Assembly (NCBI RefSeq): GCF_007558825.1
Contig: NZ_VLTK01000008.1
Location: forward strand, 186,001-250,000
Source: Brevibacterium aurantiacum
GTDB lineage: Bacteria > Actinomycetota > Actinomycetes > Actinomycetales > Brevibacteriaceae
Length of the DNA: 64,000 nt
Direction: 5' to 3'
Shown: positions 61,939 to 64,000 of the stretch, piece by piece
Numbering within the stretch: position 1 is the first letter of the stretch
Layout: the number at the start of each line of letters is the position of its first letter
Position numbers and translations under genes: made by a program
The notes under the pieces: model-generated
Seen by the model: the letters and a program-made list of their open reading frames with translations, nothing else
The model's database searches: none
What the model was told of the DNA's origin: nothing

Positions 61939-63195
61939 ATGAACAACGCGAGGCTGGATAGCCGCATCTGCTTGGTGGCGGCGTGCCCGAGACTGACCGA
62001 CGACACGGTGTGCTGGTACCACCATTGGGCAAATAATGGACCCCTGCGCGGTCTACTGGCTCAGGACGAGCAATTCGATCCTCTGACTACCCACAACTTC
62101 GAGTTCAGCGAGTGGGTGCAGCGGAGCCAAGAGCGCGTGATCAAACTGGAAGAGTTTTCCCACAAGGATCCGTGGACTCGGCAGAACCGTCAAGCGATCC
62201 GGGAACTCAACGAGATCCGACTGTTTACAAGCAGCCAGTTGATCGAACCACTGGTGTCCAGGTGGCAGGCACAGCACGGGGTTTCAGGGTGGCGACTTCC
62301 CCCGGACGGGTGGTTGGGCGAGACGATGATCGCTGAGTTCCCCGAGCTGGACTTGGATCAGATTTCGATAGTGCCACGGGATACAGGTCCTGTGCTTCAG
62401 GTGCACTCGTTCGAACAGTGGGCAGACTTCATGGCGAGGAAGAACCAGGAGGCGAAGTCACCGACGCCTGAACCGTTTGCTCCAGTGACACAGCGACGCG
62501 TCGTGAACAAGGCCATCGTGGATGGATTGCGGCGGCAAGAAGAGTGCAATGCGAACGTCATTTCTCGGCACAAAGACGCTCTGCACGCTTATAAGCATCA
62601 TGAACAGCGGGGCACTCTGGCTGAGGTGTTTGATGATCCCGATGTGGAACTCGATGTTGATCCCGATGTGGTGGTGTTCCACCAGATGCGTAAACCGTGG
62701 ATGAACAGTTCCGGGTTCTCAACATGGGATCGGCGTGACCGGTTGGCAGCGTGGGCGTTCGAGCAGCATCTGTTGCTGTCTCCGGGCGATATTGTGCGGT
62801 ATGAGCACGTGCGTTCGTCGACCACGAAGTTGTGGTGGTTCGGTTCGATCCATCCAAACCCACATTGGTTGAACTCGGCTGGTGAAGAGGATGGGATTCG
62901 GCTGGAGCTGGCACCGAAGCGAGGCCTGTTCCTGTCGGACAAATCACAAGGCGTGCTGGAAACGCATCTCGGCCATGAGAACGAGCTGTTGCTTCCAGGC
63001 GATACTTGGTGGGAGGTCGTCGGCATCAGAGACGCGGTTCAGGCGGACTCTCGAATGGGTGAGTATCAGTCCAATGAGCGGCTGCGTGCGATTCAGATGA
63101 AAGAGATCGAGCCGTACGACGTGGAATACCGGGCAGTGAAGCTGTTGACGTGTGAAGCTGAGGATCTGACCGGCGACAATGCCGTGTCCTGGTGA
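61939..63195 (+). CDS. Protein with N-terminal zinc knuckle and ADP-ribosyltransferase-like C-terminus
   Basis: A 418-residue protein. N-terminal CLVAACPRLTDDTVCWYHH looks like a small zinc-binding motif. The C-terminal domain (about 275-400) has the order of an R-S-E type ART: an Arg strand (DIVRYEHVRSS, about 283-293), a central WWFGSIHPN stretch, a beta strand IRLELAP, and then HLGHENELLLPGD, where E347-x-E349 would be the catalytic pair. This matches the ExExLLP turn of toxin-type ARTs, but overall similarity is faint and it is not confirmed. AAGGAAGGGA before ATG 61939 decides the start; the frame is open earlier inside the preceding gene. Confidence 0.5.
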   Translation: MNNARLDSRICLVAACPRLTDDTVCWYHHWANNGPLRGLLAQDEQFDPLTTHNFEFSEWVQRSQERVIKLEEFSHKDPWTRQNRQAIRELNEIRLFTSSQLIEPLVSRWQAQHGVSGWRLPPDGWLGETMIAEFPELDLDQISIVPRDTGPVLQVHSFEQWADFMARKNQEAKSPTPEPFAPVTQRRVVNKAIVDGLRRQEECNANVISRHKDALHAYKHHEQRGTLAEVFDDPDVELDVDPDVVVFHQMRKPWMNSSGFSTWDRRDRLAAWAFEQHLLLSPGDIVRYEHVRSSTTKLWWFGSIHPNPHWLNSAGEEDGIRLELAPKRGLFLSDKSQGVLETHLGHENELLLPGDTWWEVVGIRDAVQADSRMGEYQSNERLRAIQMKEIEPYDVEYRAVKLLTCEAEDLTGDNAVSW

Positions 63196-63222
63196 AGTTG
63201 ATTCTGACTGCCAGGTGCGGCA

Positions 63223-63843
63223 TTAGCTTGAAACGGGACCAGAGATACCTGTGTTCGACGGCATCGCCTGGTGGTCGCGCTGGCGGTTGATCAGTCTGTA
63301 GAGAGTCGACCGAGAGATGTTGAAGTCGTCCGCGATGGCTGTGAGGCTCTGTTGTCCGGCGTCGACGACTGATAGTACGGCGTGTTCTTGTGAGGGAGTC
63401 AGTCTCGGCTTACGTCCGCCAATACGGCCTCTGGCCCTGGCGGACTTCAAACCGGCGTTGGTTCGTTCGATGATGAGGTCGCGCTCAACCTCTGCCATTG
63501 CGGCTGTGACCGCCAGCAGGATCTTGCCCCCTGGTTTGCGGGGGTCGGTGGAAAGACCATCCAACGTTTCTACCGAGACTTCTTCCTCTGCCAGTTCATG
63601 AACGAGGCTGAGAATGCCCGACATTGACCGTCCGAGCCTGTCGAGAGATGTGACCAGTACGGTGTCGCCGGGACGCAAGTGGTCGCGGAGAGCAGAGAGG
63701 CCGGGACGATTTGTCTTAGCTCCCGACCCGATGTCGGAGAAGACACGGGTGCAGCCGGCTTGTTTGAGCGCATCGAGTTGTCGTTCGAGGTGCTGGCCGA
63801 CCGTGGAAACTCGACCATAACCAAATGTACGGAAGGAACTCAT
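63223..63843 (-). CDS. Serine recombinase (resolvase/invertase)
   Basis: A 206-residue small serine recombinase. The catalytic Ser lies in YGRVSTVGQ (about residue 11), followed by LDRLGRSM (about 66), the long E helix with AMAEVERDLIIERTNAGL, and a C-terminal HTH (SLTAIADDFNISRSTLYRLI). ATG 63843 starts MSSFRTFGYGRVST; the frame continues upstream but the extra 25 residues are Cys/Arg-rich and unlike the family. It is convergent with the ART-like gene. Resolving element multimers or a linked transposon are the usual roles. Confidence 0.88.
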   Translation of the reverse strand: MSSFRTFGYGRVSTVGQHLERQLDALKQAGCTRVFSDIGSGAKTNRPGLSALRDHLRPGDTVLVTSLDRLGRSMSGILSLVHELAEEEVSVETLDGLSTDPRKPGGKILLAVTAAMAEVERDLIIERTNAGLKSARARGRIGGRKPRLTPSQEHAVLSVVDAGQQSLTAIADDFNISRSTLYRLINRQRDHQAMPSNTGISGPVSS

Positions 63844-64000
63844 GCGTTCAGATGTACCACATGTCTGTGAGTCGCAGCGGTAAATGGCACGTTTTTCGCG
63901 GCACTTAGTGGCCGACAAGGGGGAGCCTGCCGAACTGCCTCTACAGCCTCGGGTGACAACTCGTCGAGGTCGATCACGGTCAGCATCCGCTCGATCTGGG
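63840..64000 (-). CDS. C-terminal end of an unidentified gene, cut by window edge
   Basis: The 53-codon open end of a minus-strand frame (…IERMLTVIDLDELSPEAVEA…) stops in TGA overlapping the resolvase ATG (ATGA). The first visible half has good codon usage; the last 20 codons look poor, so the stop may not be the natural one. The family cannot be told from this fragment. Confidence 0.3.
   Translation of the reverse strand, partial: QIERMLTVIDLDELSPEAVEAVRQAPPCRPLSAAKNVPFTAATHRHVVHLNA

Larger units (their letters stand above)
28582..64000. mobile_element. Integrative conjugative (or integrated plasmid-like) element, left end and body; right end beyond window
   Basis: From tRNA-fMet copy 2 onward the gene content changes abruptly from conserved chromosomal genes to a single long co-directional array. 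It includes XRE regulators, a replication-initiator-like gene with iterons, a complete-looking VirB4/VirD4 type IV secretion set, SSB, a DarB-like giant and a serine recombinase. Serine TCA codons and GACCGG-rich stretches are common here and unlike the left 28 kb. No second tRNA fragment, tyrosine integrase or relaxase is visible, so the element must extend past 64000. The left boundary at the tRNA is inferred from content. Confidence 0.8.

Overview
The window is high-GC actinobacterial DNA, and gene content suggests a Brevibacterium-like organism (inference). The signs are an lysA-hom-thrC-thrB-rho order, a fused E2/E1 2-oxoglutarate dehydrogenase (Kgd), a SigR/RsrA thiol-stress pair of the mycothiol type, the actinobacterial ribosomal protein bL37, and many GTG starts. 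It falls into two parts: about 28 kb of ordinary chromosome, then about 35 kb of a mobile element that is still running at the right edge.

Chromosome (1-28.3 kb). The left part is mostly on the minus strand. It holds rho (partial), the aspartate-family operon (an ArgS-like protein lacking its catalytic core, then lysA, hom, thrC, thrB), an MFS exporter, an FtsX-type ABC transporter pair, tRNA-Arg(CCG), a VanY-like D,D-carboxypeptidase behind a long promoter region with GTnACA repeats, two CBS/CNNM-type membrane proteins and guaB1. On the plus strand follow kgd, a degenerate SGNH protein and bL37. sigR-rsrA point left from a SigR-type promoter. On the plus strand are doxX, aroA, rsgA, hisN and an aminotransferase. 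A yceI gene on the minus strand and an initiator tRNA close this part.

Mobile element (about 28.35-64 kb). Two initiator tRNA genes with different T-arms flank a short 36-bp tandem repeat. After them come divergent Cro/XRE-type regulators and one long, tightly overlapping plus-strand array in three blocks. (i) 29-37.5 kb: a ParB-like DNA-binding protein, small membrane proteins, DUF2637, a winged-helix protein, a replication-initiator-like protein whose own gene carries six iteron-like repeats, and an ECF-like sigma factor. (ii) 37.5-46 kb: a type IV secretion locus with VirB2-like two-helix proteins, a VirB6/TrbL-like protein, an SCO6880-like protein, a VirB4-like ATPase and a VirD4/TraG coupling protein. 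(iii) 46-63.2 kb: accessory and probable leading-region genes. These include HNH and DUF4913-like proteins, SSB, four tandem paralogues of an unrecognised family, a 2233-residue methyltransferase-helicase of DarB type, an unknown protein and a protein with an ADP-ribosyltransferase-like C-terminus. A serine recombinase lies near the right edge. No relaxase and no right attachment site are visible.

The most interesting observations are these. The tandem paralogue family (signature E-R-[LF]-P, then A-S-x-E exactly 21 residues on) recurs at the C-terminus of the DarB-like giant, suggesting one antirestriction or translocated-protein system. The palindrome TGACCGGTCA is clustered in four element genes and is read in two frames. 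The iteron-like repeats are read in all three frames. Twin 26-bp hairpins show compensatory changes. A coding-quality gene is nested inside the 5' part of the giant gene.
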